Below, one piece after another: positions 26,800 to 37,609 of a stretch of DNA of 64,000 bases. Origin of the DNA: Leptodontidium sp. MPI-SDFR-AT-0119 (Eukaryota; Ascomycota; Leotiomycetes; Helotiales; Leptodontidiaceae); the NCBI GenBank assembly GCA_020726505.1, contig JAHLEZ010000033.1:186001-250000 (forward strand), given 5' to 3'. The notes beneath the pieces are model-generated. The model saw nothing but the letters and a program-made list of their open reading frames with translations, searched no databases and had not been told where the DNA came from. The translations under genes were made by a program, and so were the position numbers. Every line of letters starts with the position of its first letter. Position 1 is the stretch's first letter.

Positions 26800-28905
26800 G
26801 ACGGTTAGCGGGGCGCGGGTTCCGGGTGGTCCAGCTCGCCTGGCCTTAGCGAGGCCGCGTCGGGCATGGCGCGTGCCCGTTCGGGGCTGGCGTCGTCCAG
26901 CGCCGCCCGTTCCGGCAAGGCGCCCTCGCTTCGGCCAGGCGCTGCTTTTCGACGTCGTCTATAAGAACCCTTCTGCGTCCCCCCTCAACCTCGCACCCAA
27001 CTTCCTCCTCCTGCTACCTTCACCCCGAGAATGCAACTCGCCCTCCCTCTGCCCGCGGGCCTCACCTCCGTCTCCAGTCCCAGCCCTGCATCCTTGCGCC
27101 TCGCCCGCCCCTCTCCACCTCGCCCACTGAACCTGCTGTCGCGGCACCGAAGTCCAGTCGAGCACCATGGGACTCCCACTTCGTCCAGCCGGCAACCCTG
27201 ACCGCGCTGACTGACATCTCCGTGTCGTATGAGGAGTCGACCTCGAGAAGTCTCCCAGTCCGTGACCTGCAATCCTCGAATCCGAAATCGCCCTCTCCTC
27301 TTCTGGTGGTCCCTTTTCCATCAACTACGGCGCTTTTTGCTTCCCATTTCGGTTCTCACTCCTGCTCTCGTGGCCTCTCCTTCGAACGGTCTCACTCGTG
27401 CTTGCTTAGGAACCGGATGCCAGAGGTCCCGGCTGCAGTATCAACTGCAGGCAGGAGCAACGGCCCAGTCCTATTCTTGGAACCCCCGCTTCATTCAAGT
27501 CTCAATCTGACCTTGCTCATCGCTGTGGGACATCCCCAATGGCAAAAAGGCCTCACAACCAAGATACGATGTGAAGGATGCCATCTGCTGCGCCGTGGCG
27601 CATTGTGCATGGTACAGGGAACTGGAGGAGCTGGACTCGCCTCCTACGTCTCTGAACCTGCGGCATTGCCAATCAGGAAGGTGCCCCCTCACCAGCGCTA
27701 CCTCTGTCCCTACTCGGACGGCTGTTCTAGTCTCGCCGTCCTCCGTCGACTCTTCATCTGGACCCACTCTGAACCGCCCTTCGACAGCCTCGCCGCAGCT
27801 GAAAATCTTGACGGCACAGCCTGTTTGATACCCGAATCCTCGATCGACTACTCTAGAATCGATCTTCATGACTGTCAAGCCGGCGATCATTGCTTCGGTT
27901 CGCGTTGTATTGGCCGAGATACGAGCCTGAGCCAAGCTCAGCTCCTCACTTCCCCCGTCGCACCATCGCAATCCTCACAGGAGTGCCACTCGGTGATCTG
28001 CGACGGTAAAAGCCTGCCCTTGGCATTCCCCTCACGCGATATAACCTAGCCAATCCGAGAAATGCCTCACGACGACACGGCTTGCCTCTGCCTTGCTCCG
28101 CCGGGGATTCCGTGGCAGGCGTTGTCTCCATCAGGATGGGCATACGATGATCACATCTCTAGTGAGTTCGAAGACTTGCCGTGCTCACATGCCGCGAAAC
28201 AGCTGAGAATCGAACGTGGGAGAGAGGAGTCGATTGGAGGAACATTCTGTGACGAGGGCTTATGGCGGGAGCACCCTCTGTGAGGCCATGGCAGATGATC
28301 ATTTGCATGCCAATGGCAGCTTCGCAGCCTCTGCTGAGCATCCTACGGACTGAACACGAAACGCCGGCGCTGGGAGAATGATCACAAACAGGCAGGCTGA
28401 CGTGGAAGATTGCGAGGAGGCAGGTCATACGACCTCGGAAGAGCTCGATCTGCAGCCGGTTGCATATTGAAAGGATGGATGTGGTGATTTGAGAGCTCTT
28501 CCGCGAATCCTTTCGCGCAGGGCCCTCGCTGCTGTGGCAGGAGTGTACGGGCCACCAGAATTGGGAAAGCATAATTCATGCCGCGGAATATCACTTCTAC
28601 AATGGGAAGGTCGTTTGGCCTCAGCTACGCAGAGATGGCTCCAGAGTCTAGGGGAAGGGTGGTGGGTTGAGCTTTGAGCAACATTGGAGTGATCACCGGC
28701 TGATTTCTCGATCTTCGGTGAAGCCGAGGAAGACTGGGGATTGCATGATGACCGAGTCCTGGCCGGAGCCTTGAGGGACTGAGATTTCATGCGCAGGACT
28801 AGGTTGCATTTAGGACGGCACAATGAGTTTGGGGCCGCTTTTCCTGTAGGTGTTTGTGCATTCGGCCATGCTCGCAAACCGCAGCTGACGGTGGGATCCG
28901 CAGAC
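26800..28905. other. GC-balanced region with no confident gene
   Basis: A possible promoter (TATAAGAA, 26,960-26,967) is followed by a C/T-rich leader. The longest frames are 27,222-28,049 (plus, 275 codons) and 27,971-27,495 (minus, 158 codons, starting MRWCDGG). They overlap and neither shows a domain, signal peptide or convincing intron signals. The minus frame looks somewhat more protein-like (balanced composition, few low-complexity runs). This may be a lineage-specific gene or an RNA gene. Not enough to call. Confidence 0.3.
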
Positions 28906-28910
28906 GGTCT

Positions 28911-28918
28911 TATATAAA
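28911..28918 (+). promoter_or_regulatory. TATA box of the Myb-like gene
   Basis: TATATAAA 68 bases before the chosen ATG at 28,986, a usual distance for a fungal TATA promoter. Confidence 0.6.
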
Positions 28919-28985
28919 CTCAGGCATTTCCCCCTCAGAATCTGCGCCTCCAGAGCCAGATTGAACATTCGGACCTCGACGCACC

Positions 28986-31097
28986 ATGGACAATTTCATC
29001 TTCCTTAAACCCCTCACGCCCTCAAGTAGCCAGCCTCCTCGTTTGCCAGGTGGTACATCTTCAAATATATCTCGACCATCTCTTGCATCTCTTTCCGATC
29101 GCCAAACCACATCACAATTCAATCAACGGAACGATTTTCTCAAAAGTCAGCCGACCAAATCCCGAGATGTGAGCGATCTATCCCAGAAGAGCCACTCTTC
29201 AGATCAGCGTTGTAGAAATGATACCGTTCAAGACCAAGGTACGTGCCTAGATTTCCCGCCACATTCATTGCCTCTAACGTTACCGATTAGACTTGACAGC
29301 ACAAACCTCCCCAAATAGCGATGACGATGACGATGACGATTTACCGAGTATCGAGAAACTCTTGTCGGGCAAATTGCAGAAGAACAGCTCAGCGAGCGCG
29401 GACCCGAACGGCGTCGACGACGACGGCTTTGTTGATATAGATGACGTCCTGTCAGGCATACAGCAGAAGAGCATGCTAGCAAGCGCGAACCTGAACTCCG
29501 GTGGCATAGCTGTATTGGTTGACAATGGAACTCGAGGTGGCAGCCCTACTGATTCAAGCTGCTCCAATGCGGGAAGCAGTCGAGGTGAGCATCTTGCGTC
29601 TCAACTTTGTCCTGACCCCTTACTTATACGACCTCAGATCCGATTATACTGAGTGATGATGAGCCTGCGAGCGCTGAATCCGAGACCGACTGTAGTGATT
29701 TTGACGTCGACGTCAGAGCTAAGAGCGCTTCTGATCCTCCACACGTCGCACGCAGCGAGCTGGTGGACGGCGGCGGCATTGGCTCTGGCTCGGGCTCGGG
29801 AGCCGTACTTAGTCCTGGTCGTTTTGTCACCGACCATTCCGACGACCAGAACGATCACGACGGCGTATTTGACAACCCCCAGCCTCGCCTCTCCGCTGTC
29901 TGTCCTACGCTAGCCTCACGTAACTCCGGGTCCGCGACACACCAAGCCAGTAAAACACAGGTGAATGCCGACCTCATACAAGGAAGCACGAGTTACGGTG
30001 ATTTCGACGATATCGATATTGCCGAGGAGTTGGAGAGTGAGAGTTTTGATGTCCTCGCTGAGGGAGACGAGGCCGACTCCCGCTCTTCGAAAGGACGAAT
30101 GTTACTGGCTGCTTCCGACAAGAATTCATCCTCTCGTAATAACATTACCGGGCTGCAGGATGTTCCGCCCGATGACACTCAGTCTCCATTGCAGGCCTTA
30201 GCGGCGGCATCGCCCCACCAGCCAGACTTGAAGAACGGCCACCTGCCAAAGCAACTTCGCCGAGGTGCCAACAGACATGACCGCCGCAAACGTCCACGCA
30301 CGATAGCTCCCACCAGAGCGGTTACCACTGTTAGTACCGCTTCTGCCGCATCCGAATGCGCGGATCTCGAAGAACCAACGTCACGCGTTCAAATCACAGC
30401 CCCGGACGAACTCTCCGATACCGACCAGAGAATGGTAGACGGTAGAAGCGCCGATGATTCAGACGACGAAGATTACGCTGATATGAGCGACGCCACTGGC
30501 CCTACGAAAGGCGGCAGGCCACACCCTCGGAAACGGGCCAGGCGGATGAAGGATCAGGCACACAACGATGCGGGAGGGCCTGCCAGTCATCCCCTCGACG
30601 TTTCACGCCAAGCTGCTCCAGTAGCCTCTTCCAGCGGGACGCAGGAGAGTGAAGAGATGTCCATCCACGGATATTTTACGCTGAAGACTGTCGCGTCGAA
30701 GGTCGTCTACTGTCTCACATTTTCTCAAGATTTGCTGCCGCTTCCTCAGCACAGGAGGCAGAGACAAGACAGTAACCTCGACTGCGAACACTCTCAATCG
30801 TCTCCTCTTGATTGTGGAACGCGTCAGGCACCGCTGCCGCGCCAGACGATGCGCCGTTCATGGACACGAGAGACTACCTCTGACACTATCTCAACACGGA
30901 GACCGGGGAAGGAACTAACTGAAAGGCAAGAGATTCTACTGGCCAGGATGGTCCACGACGACAAGACCTGGGCAGAGATAGGAGGGCAATTCCCAGGCCA
31001 CACTCTGCAGTCACTGAAGGAGAACTTCTTCACGAAGCAAGGGGGGAAGCCTCGGAAGCGGGGCCGAAAGCCTGGTGTAAGGGCCGTTGGCGTGTGA
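28986..31097 (+). CDS. nuclear protein with C-terminal Myb/SANT-like domain and AT-hook-like tail
   Basis: Exons 28,986-29,238, 29,291-29,584 and 29,638-31,097 give 668 residues; both introns keep phase. The first two thirds are acidic and disordered, with an Asp run (about residues 94-100, from a GATGAC repeat) and an IILSDDE motif at residues 184-191 that fits a SUMO-interacting motif. About residues 523-550 (IHGYFTL...YCLTFSQDLLP) match a block found in a family of fungal nuclear proteins. Residues about 610-650 form a Myb/SANT-like helix set (WAEIGGQFPGHTLQSL). The tail KPRKRGRKPG is AT-hook-like. Probably a chromatin or transcription protein; its target is unknown. A damaged relative follows at 31,300. 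Confidence 0.75.
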
Positions 31098-31299
31098 ACA
31101 AGGACTCCAGCCTACTGGAGACTTGCGGATGCGTAGGATGCGAAAATGTTTGTTGTATAGAATTGTCTTGAATGTTGGTTTAAACCTATTTGCGGGAGTC
31201 AGCTTCCCTTTTTTTCAGCATGTACACGCGTTTAGAGCCTCACACAATTGCAAGTAGTCATTGCAAGGTTCGTTAAATACGTACACGAATTACCGTCCA

Positions 31300-32855
31300 A
31301 TGCCAGCCTCACGTCATCCAGGGTCCGCGACATACCAAGCCAGTAAAACACAGGTAGACGCGAACCTGATACAGGAAAGCATGAGCTTCGATGATTTCGA
31401 CAATACCGATGTTACCGAGGAGTTGGAGGGTGGGGGGAAAGGGGGGGCCGTCGCAATGCAGCAGCAAAAAGAGCTCGGAGACCCAGATGTGGGTGATCAG
31501 GACTTGGTCGAGGTCGTCGACGCGGACGACCTGGAAGACAAGGAGGTCACCGAGATCCTGCTAGCCGCAGAGCCTTAGATCCCAGACGAGCACCGTTTTC
31601 GACTGCGTGGGATACGCACCCAGCCCCTTGCTGGACGCCAGACAAAGACGACCCAGTACCGAGTCGTATTGGGGGATCGGTTGAACAGATCCGATTCTTG
31701 GTTCAATGAGGAAGACATAGGAATATCAATGCTACGGCCGTCTTATGAACGATCATCTCAAGACTCGGTCCTACCGGTAGAAAGGGATGTTAGTCGAGTT
31801 CACCGCATGCGTTTAGGCAAGAGGAGCAAAGGCAAGAAAACGTTCGAGTACCTGGTCGATGAACCCCGCAACTGGATTACTGAAGATCAGTTGAGAATCT
31901 CACTCAGCCCTTTGTTGGTCGCTGAGCTTAAAGGTAACTACTTACCTCATAAATGCCCCGGTTTTGGAAATCTTGAGGAATAGGTTGCTGACGGAACATA
32001 TTTCGAACAGGGTCTTGTCCTCGTCCTTCGAGCGAAGCACAACGTGATGTTCTCAGACATTCAGCAACTCTGATCAATGACGAGAATCGCCATGCGTCAC
32101 GAGCCTCTCGCTCATCTGCACCAGCCGACCCTGTCCTGGGGGGCAACCCTACAACACTAAAGCGAAGGCACCAAGACATGCATACAGACATCAGCAGCGA
32201 CACCCACCATTCTGCGAACACTGATAACAATCACAACGCCAGCGATACAAGCGACGAGGACCCACGACCTGCAAAGAGACGAAAGCCACGCTCAGCATCT
32301 ACCGAGACTCTAACCACCTCCGGAAGACACGCCCCAAAGGTCCATGTCAGACAGGCTGGCCCCTTTGTTGCGTTATCGACCGCCACACCTGAAATTGACG
32401 ACGCGCAACTTCAGGTTGATCACGAATATCAGTCGACCTTCGTCGTTAATAGCCACCAGCACACTTCGCGACCCTCCCGAAGCCCGTCTGAGGCATCAAA
32501 GGCGACACCAGTTACTGAGCATCGGCAGTGGCCATTCCAAGGCTTCTTGAAATGCACCAGGATCGGAGATGATGTGACATACAACCTTGAGTTCAAACTG
32601 CCATCGGTCTCGGAGTACGTTCACATACCGATTGGTCCTGCAGCACTGGAGATCGATCACAAAGCTGCTGCACATTCCAAGACACCTCAAACACCGCTGA
32701 AGTCAAACAAGAGCCGGGTTCCTTGGTCAGAGAAAGAGGATGCGATACTTCGGACAAGGAAGGACGGTTGTTCGTGGAAAGCGATCCATGAGGATCTCCC
32801 TGGCCGGAGCATGGGAGCCATCCAGGTGCACTATTCGACCATGTTCAACAGATGA
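31300..32855 (+). pseudogene. tandem relative of the upstream Myb-like gene, interrupted by an in-frame stop
   Basis: One frame runs 31,300-31,933, then a good intron (31,934-32,010, AAAG|GTAACT, branch GCTGAC, AACAG) and an in-frame exon 32,011-32,855. A TAG at 31,576-31,578 breaks it after 92 codons. Before the break, ATYQASKTQVDANL copies exon 3 of the upstream gene (29,916-30,030). After it come a segment with weak chromo-like features (GKRSKGKKTFEYLV...NWITEDQL, about 31,815-31,900), a WPFQGFLK...YNLEFKLP block and a clear Myb/SANT-like end (WSEKEDAILRTRKDGCSWKAI). Either a pseudogene broken by one nonsense change, or a gene whose true start is after the stop, or an unseen intron spans it. 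Confidence 0.6.
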
Positions 32856-32939
32856 TACTGCGCTCCGGCGACACTACAATTTGGAGTCCTTTGCGGCAGC
32901 CCTGAGCATCTTCACGTACACTCAAAATCCATGCGTTGT

Positions 32940-33386
32940 TCACCTGCGTTCAATTTCGGCTCCAAGGTTTCCATCCCCGTTGTCTGCTGCAGAGGCAAGC
33001 CGGGACCACAGCGATTCTAAGCCAACTCGACCCAGGAAGCCAGAACTGCGTGTGCCGACGCGCTTGCGTCGCAGGGAAGTGAGCCTTCGATCAGCCATTT
33101 CGATGGTGGTTTGAGCGACAGCGATCGTGATGTTAGCAGCGACGATGGGGTCGAGCGGGGCCGAGAGGCGGACACCGTGGACAAGTTGCGCTTGCTGGTA
33201 TACTCCAAAGGGTAAGCCTTGGAAATAGATCCATGGCCCTGATACGACTCCAAACACAATACACACACGACATGATGCGACGAGGCGTGCGTCAGGACCC
33301 TCAGGTAGTTTCTTCGTGCCATCAACCTTCCCTTTGTTGAAATATCCATATATTCTATTGTTCCTGTGCAATTTCTTCCAAATCAA
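32940..33386 (-). CDS. hypothetical short ORF
   Basis: A 148-codon minus-strand frame beginning MIWKKLHRNN, with a hydrophobic stretch (CRVCIVFGVVSGPWIYF). No family and no good promoter or splice context was seen. It lies in the gap between the Myb-like pair and the 2EXR gene and may be chance. Confidence 0.2.
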   Translation of the reverse strand: MIWKKLHRNNRIYGYFNKGKVDGTKKLPEGPDARLVASCRVCIVFGVVSGPWIYFQGLPFGVYQQAQLVHGVRLSAPLDPIVAANITIAVAQTTIEMADRRLTSLRRKRVGTRSSGFLGRVGLESLWSRLASAADNGDGNLGAEIERR

Positions 33387-33455
33387 TTATTGTTTTCAAT
33401 CGACCACCAACATTATATCGCTTGCCTGCCACCTTGAGAGTTCTACCCCTACTCC

Positions 33456-34268
33456 TCACCACTTACTGATCACTCCGCCCGCTCCCCCTTCCCTTACAAG
33501 CGTCCTGGTTTGAGCTGGAATGTCGCCCGCCGGACGCCCCAGCGTGACGGGGCATGCTTGGAAGCTTTTAATGTATCTTTTCTTGTTTTTGTTCGTCTCG
33601 GGCACATCTGACGAAGCTTCAATCCTAATCCCCCTTCCTTCGAAGAGCTTCTCCACAGCCTTCCAGCCTCGGTCCCAGTCGTTCTTATTCGCGCTTGACT
33701 CTCGATTCCACTGCTCTTCTGTCCACATATATCGAACAAATTCGCCGTTCAGGCCCACCCGGCGATCGGTCACGGTCACCCTTTTAAGGTTAGGAAACTT
33801 TTCGCGGAATTCCACACTTCTGAGCCCATATCCTATGTCGCTAGTGAGATCCTTTGGACTGACATCTGCAATTATCTTGACACAGCTGAACAAACATTGG
33901 CCGTCAAGTCGCCGCCAATGAAACTGTCCCAATTGGTGAACACGGACGTCACACTCCGGGTTGAAATAGATCACACGCCGTCTGGGCTCATCTGACCATG
34001 GTTCGGAGAGATAACTGCAACGGAGTCGCCGCTGGGCGTATTCTCGTGAGTCACGACAAACGAATAGTGCGTATGGAGTCAGGTAGGAGTACATGATGCC
34101 GTCCCGAGGGTTGAGAAGTCTGAGGGTATCGTCGTCGAAGATTCGTTGTTGAGAAAAAGTTTCCTCCCAAATCTGATCTTTGAGTTCGTTGGACAGCAGA
34201 GAAAAGGTAGCAGCACCGTTTCTGTTTCCTTGCGAGCCTTCTCGCCAGTCCTGAGGAATGACTTGCAT
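33456..34268 (-). CDS. 2EXR-domain protein
   Basis: An uninterrupted 270-codon frame. The N-terminal half has the pattern of the fungal 2EXR family: FSLLSNELKDQIWEE (compare F-P-x-L-P-x-E-I-R-x-x-I-W), then a conserved ALFVCRDSREYA segment, then VIYFNPECDVRV. These match the three usual blocks of that domain. The remainder (about residues 120-270) is unique, with a basic, low-complexity end. 2EXR proteins are numerous in Pezizomycotina and their biochemical role is unknown. The start at 34,268 is the first ATG of the frame. An 82-codon frame just upstream (34,550-34,302) could be leader or an extra exon, but no splice pair joins them. Confidence 0.7.
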   Translation of the reverse strand: MQVIPQDWREGSQGNRNGAATFSLLSNELKDQIWEETFSQQRIFDDDTLRLLNPRDGIMYSYLTPYALFVCRDSREYAQRRLRCSYLSEPWSDEPRRRVIYFNPECDVRVHQLGQFHWRRLDGQCLFSCVKIIADVSPKDLTSDIGYGLRSVEFREKFPNLKRVTVTDRRVGLNGEFVRYMWTEEQWNRESSANKNDWDRGWKAVEKLFEGRGIRIEASSDVPETNKNKKRYIKSFQACPVTLGRPAGDIPAQTRTLVREGGAGGVISKW

Positions 34269-34788
34269 ATCTAGCAGGTGGGTTCATTAGCAGGAATTTT
34301 CTTAGCTAGGAGGATGTTGACTTGCTTGCTGATCAAATCTGGGCGTGTTGTATTTCGGTTTGTACCTAAAGGTCGACCTTGTGCGTCCTGCCTTTCCCCC
34401 AGCTCCTTCACTCCACCTAGCTCGTGTATTTTTCCGGGGCCTTGTTGAAAGAGGACTGGGCAGGTATGGTGGGCCCGGAGGAGGACAAGTCCAGTGAGTA
34501 CTCTCTTCGACGTACAGAAGGTGTCGTGGCTCCGGATCTACCGGGGACATGCGAGTTCTTATAGCTGTATCCCAGTTCAGGTCTCATGCTATCAAATTCA
34601 CAGACACGGGATCATCTCATAGTTTGGAAGACTAGACTCAATGTGCATTCTCTAGTCTATGTTTGGCGCATAAGGGAATTCTAGGAACGGTGGTAGCCAT
34701 ATGCCCCGTCCCCCTCCCTCACTCCGCCCATGCTATCTCCTCTGTGCATAACTCGCTCGTCTGATTTCCGAAAAGTCTTGTTCATTAC

Positions 34789-35450
34789 TTATTCTGCTTC
34801 CTCTTCTACCATGTTAAGAAAATCAGCGAAAGCCTTGAGAACCCCTGAACCAAGTTCCCGAGTAGCCGCTATCCTTTCATCTGAAGTCTGGGCCCATGAC
34901 CGTGGATCCACCACGGTTTTCAGGTCCTGTCTGATCCAGTGACAGTAGAATACCATACAGGTATAATCACCGATTTCTTGATTCACAATATTGTGCTGCT
35001 CCTTGACGTAGCTCGAGTATTGGCTTACGAGGCTCTTGAACTGTTCACATCGACTAGACAGTTGGAGATCCTCCTCGTCCAAAATCTCGATAAAGCTAAT
35101 CGGGTTATCAGGGGCTGCAAAGGGAAAAGGTACTAGCACACATACATTGTGATATCATTTCCCCCATCCTTTATCTGCCATATACTTTGCTCTCCAAACC
35201 AAACAGTCTGCTTGTAGAGTATTTTGACAACAGGCATGACAACAGGACTGACTTCAGCTGAGCAGCCTTGTAGTGAACGTATAGATTGTGTGGTATAGGA
35301 TTCAGCCAAGAGCATTGGATTATCGGCCCTTAGAGACTGAAAGGCGGCGAAATGGAAGTTGAATGGCATCTCCTTAGTAAATAGCTTTGAGGAGGATGAG
35401 ATGTTTGAGTAAATTTTGCGAGGCTGCGACATAATGAGTTGCTTGTCCAA
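34789..35450 (-). pseudogene. hypothetical gene in two overlapping frames (frameshift or unresolved intron)
   Basis: The first frame runs 35,450-35,133 (105 codons, MDKQLIMSQPRK start). The second runs 35,139-34,789 (FIEILDEEDLQL...KAFADFLNMVEEEAE). Both read as real protein and abut. The only apparent junction intron (GTATGT...TTTGCAG) would be 31 bases and does not preserve phase. A single frameshift near 35,135 or a longer intron would reconcile them. Charged helical protein, family not recognised. Confidence 0.45.
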
Positions 35451-35740
35451 AGACGAAGTTATAGGAAACAGAGAGTTATATGGTCTCGAGATATGGGATC
35501 TCAGCCAAGTGGCTGCAAATAGTATCGCAGAAAGAGGTCAAATATTTATGCTCGTTACCCTGCTGCAACAATACCTGTTCAGCGCCAAGTCATAAACTCC
35601 TGAAGCACCCTTGCTAAGGTTTTATCTCTTGCTAGCATGGACCCACCCCTATACAACAGGTTCACCATCAGTTCAAGTTCAAGTCCAAGCTCAGATGGTG
35701 TTTAAAGAGAGCTTCTCTATTCTGAATGGGCTCAGCAAGG

Positions 35741-36103
35741 CTACATCAGACATACAGGACATCGCTCATGTTTGCATTTTCCGCACTGATGGCCCTTACA
35801 TCTAGTCTCGTATTGGCAGGAGCAGCAGAAGAGCCTATGTCTTATCGTTACTCTCCGCAGCACATACTTTGCCGGTGGTTCTCCCTTCGCTTCTCTGCTT
35901 AATTTCTGGCCCAATCTCAGCTCCTCTATGAGGGCACCAGTATACTCGCTACCATAGTCTCCATCCTCCGCCACAAGTTCTTCACCAACAAAATGTTGAT
36001 CCTCTGCCACATGTTCTGTTTCTGTACGTTTGGATGGATGTCCACCGAGTTGACTTGTAGAACTTCGTTTCCGTGGCGCTTTAGGTAGGCTGAGGCTGTC
36101 CAT
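35741..36103 (-). CDS. small Cys-rich zinc-finger-like protein
   Basis: The minus frame starts MDSLSLPKAPRKRS and ends in a cysteine cluster: CCSCQYETRCKGHQCGKCKHERCPVC (described here in parts: CCSC, CKGHQC, CKHERC, C), consistent with one or two zinc sites like those in short fungal proteins that end C-x2-C...C-x2-C-x4-C. The N-terminal half is basic then acidic and likely disordered. A 47-bp intron (GTGAGT...GCTGACAGCCACAG) just upstream would join it in phase to a 5' exon starting at 36,291 (MKSTGCSTAQLN). If used, the protein would be longer and would overlap the 3' end of the next gene in another frame. Confidence 0.45.
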   Translation of the reverse strand: MDSLSLPKAPRKRSSTSQLGGHPSKRTETEHVAEDQHFVGEELVAEDGDYGSEYTGALIEELRLGQKLSREAKGEPPAKYVLRRVTIRHRLFCCSCQYETRCKGHQCGKCKHERCPVCLM

Positions 36104-36202
36104 TCTCTGTGGCTGTCAGCATATCGCAGTATCCTTGACGTAGGAAAACTCACAGGCACTCTGACGACAAACTCGTTGGGTATCTCACCCAGTAGAAGAA
36201 AA

Positions 36203-36679
36203 TCACTTTCTTTGACGTCGAGCTGCAGGCGAATTTGGTACAGTCTCAACTGAAGGTTTAGCTGTGCCGTAGAGCAGCCTGTGGATTTCATTGAGCGCGA
36301 TGATAAAATAAACAGCAGGTGTCATGAGAAAGTTATGAGCTCTCGCAAAGAGCAATCCGGCGTTGAGTATAATAGCGGCACAGAGGATAGAAGTACCCTT
36401 CAGGAGCAAGGCGATCCCTTCGAGGATGGTCCAGAACGCTTCGATAAAAGGACGAAATGGTCGTTCCGAAAGAGGTACAATGCTCGACATATCAAGCGTA
36501 TCCTTCCGTGAGAATGAGGTCCAGTGGTTGGGTACAGTCTCGTAGGTGTGTTTAAGGTAGACAGAACATAAATTGGCCATCTGAAGGCTGGGAAGTAGCT
36601 TGTTCTTATGCATGGTAACGTGGGCGGTGTTGATGTTAGGTCGTGTGAGTAGAGACATTTTGCTTGTAGCAGTATCCAA
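36203..36679 (-). CDS. hypothetical protein with two probable membrane segments
   Basis: A 158-codon frame starting MDTATSKMSLLT. The middle carries two hydrophobic stretches (GIALLLKGTSILCAAIILNA and FLMTPAVYFIIALNEI), so it may be membrane-bound. The C-terminus is short and basic. Family unknown. It overlaps the possible 5' exon of the neighbouring Cys-rich gene in another frame, so only one of the two models may be right. Confidence 0.4.
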   Translation of the reverse strand: MDTATSKMSLLTRPNINTAHVTMHKNKLLPSLQMANLCSVYLKHTYETVPNHWTSFSRKDTLDMSSIVPLSERPFRPFIEAFWTILEGIALLLKGTSILCAAIILNAGLLFARAHNFLMTPAVYFIIALNEIHRLLYGTAKPSVETVPNSPAARRQRK

Positions 36680-36778
36680 GAAGATGATAGTAAAAATCAG
36701 GTGGTGATGAAAAAAAGGTAATCAGAAGGCCTGTGGTACCTCGCCTATCTCCCTAAAGCTATAGATCATCGCCGATCA

Positions 36779-37597
36779 TCATCCAAAGGATCCTGCATGA
36801 TTCCACAGCGCTTCCTTGCATTCAGAAGCTTCCAAACCAGCCTTGAAACATGCTTGCCAATAATGGACATCAACCTTTCCACTTTGAATCACGTACATGA
36901 ATGGCCAATGTAGTCGTTGAGTCACTCCCTTGGGAGCAGCAGTCTCCCAACGTACGCCAAATTTCAGTCTGTACACATCCATACCTTCTAACCTTGAGGC
37001 ACCAGCCTAGGCCATCCAGAAATACGTACAACAAGTCTCCTGACTTCGTCCCAGAGAAAAGAAAGCCGTGACTGCTTAGTGAATTGTCGAGTCATTACTC
37101 GTCCCGAAAGCCTCCCCTTCAATGCTGATTCGTGCATCTGGACTTGGGGGCTACATCCACTAATCACGAACAGCCGTCCTCCTCTGCGGATATCAGGACC
37201 CTCAGCTGTTATCCGAAGGATAGTGGAAGAATGCCTTCTTAGCCTATATTGCCACAGCCAGGTGAGACATCTCCAGGGATAATTGCCAAAACGCTCGGCC
37301 AGAATCAGGGTCCCTGCCAGAGACACCTCCAAGGTACCTGCGTCGGCCATGGTAGATTGATTGTCTCCCGATAAGAGAAAGACTGCAGGCAATGTCTCTG
37401 ACAAAATCCTGAAGTCACACTGGAAAGATATTAATAGATGCTACTAAAGATGGGTGGAAGGTGCGTACAATCATCGGCTCGTCAGTGTCTGGAGATGTGA
37501 TAGCAGACGTCCTAGTAAGACTCTTCAATGAGGCGGAAACTAGAGACTTGATGGAGTCGTCCATCGTGCTGTAATCAGGGTGCTGCGCGGCGGACAA
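36779..37597 (-). CDS. multi-exon hypothetical protein (splicing unresolved)
   Basis: Three protein-like segments follow each other on the minus strand: 37,597-37,415 (MSAAQHPDYSTMDDSIKSL), 37,404-36,988 (containing FGNYPWRCLTWLWQYRL and RRGGRLFVISGCSP) and 36,982-36,779 (KGVTQRLHWPFMYV). Short gaps with GT and AG candidates separate them, but the apparent introns (about 36 and 45 bases) are short and not all phases agree. Probably one gene of roughly 230-260 residues. No family recognised. Confidence 0.4.
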
Positions 37598-37609
37598 GCG
37601 TGATGCACG

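Noticed and set aside
27222..28049. 275-codon plus-strand frame
   Set aside because: Overlaps a 158-codon frame on the other strand, no domain, odd composition. Kept only as an uncertain region.
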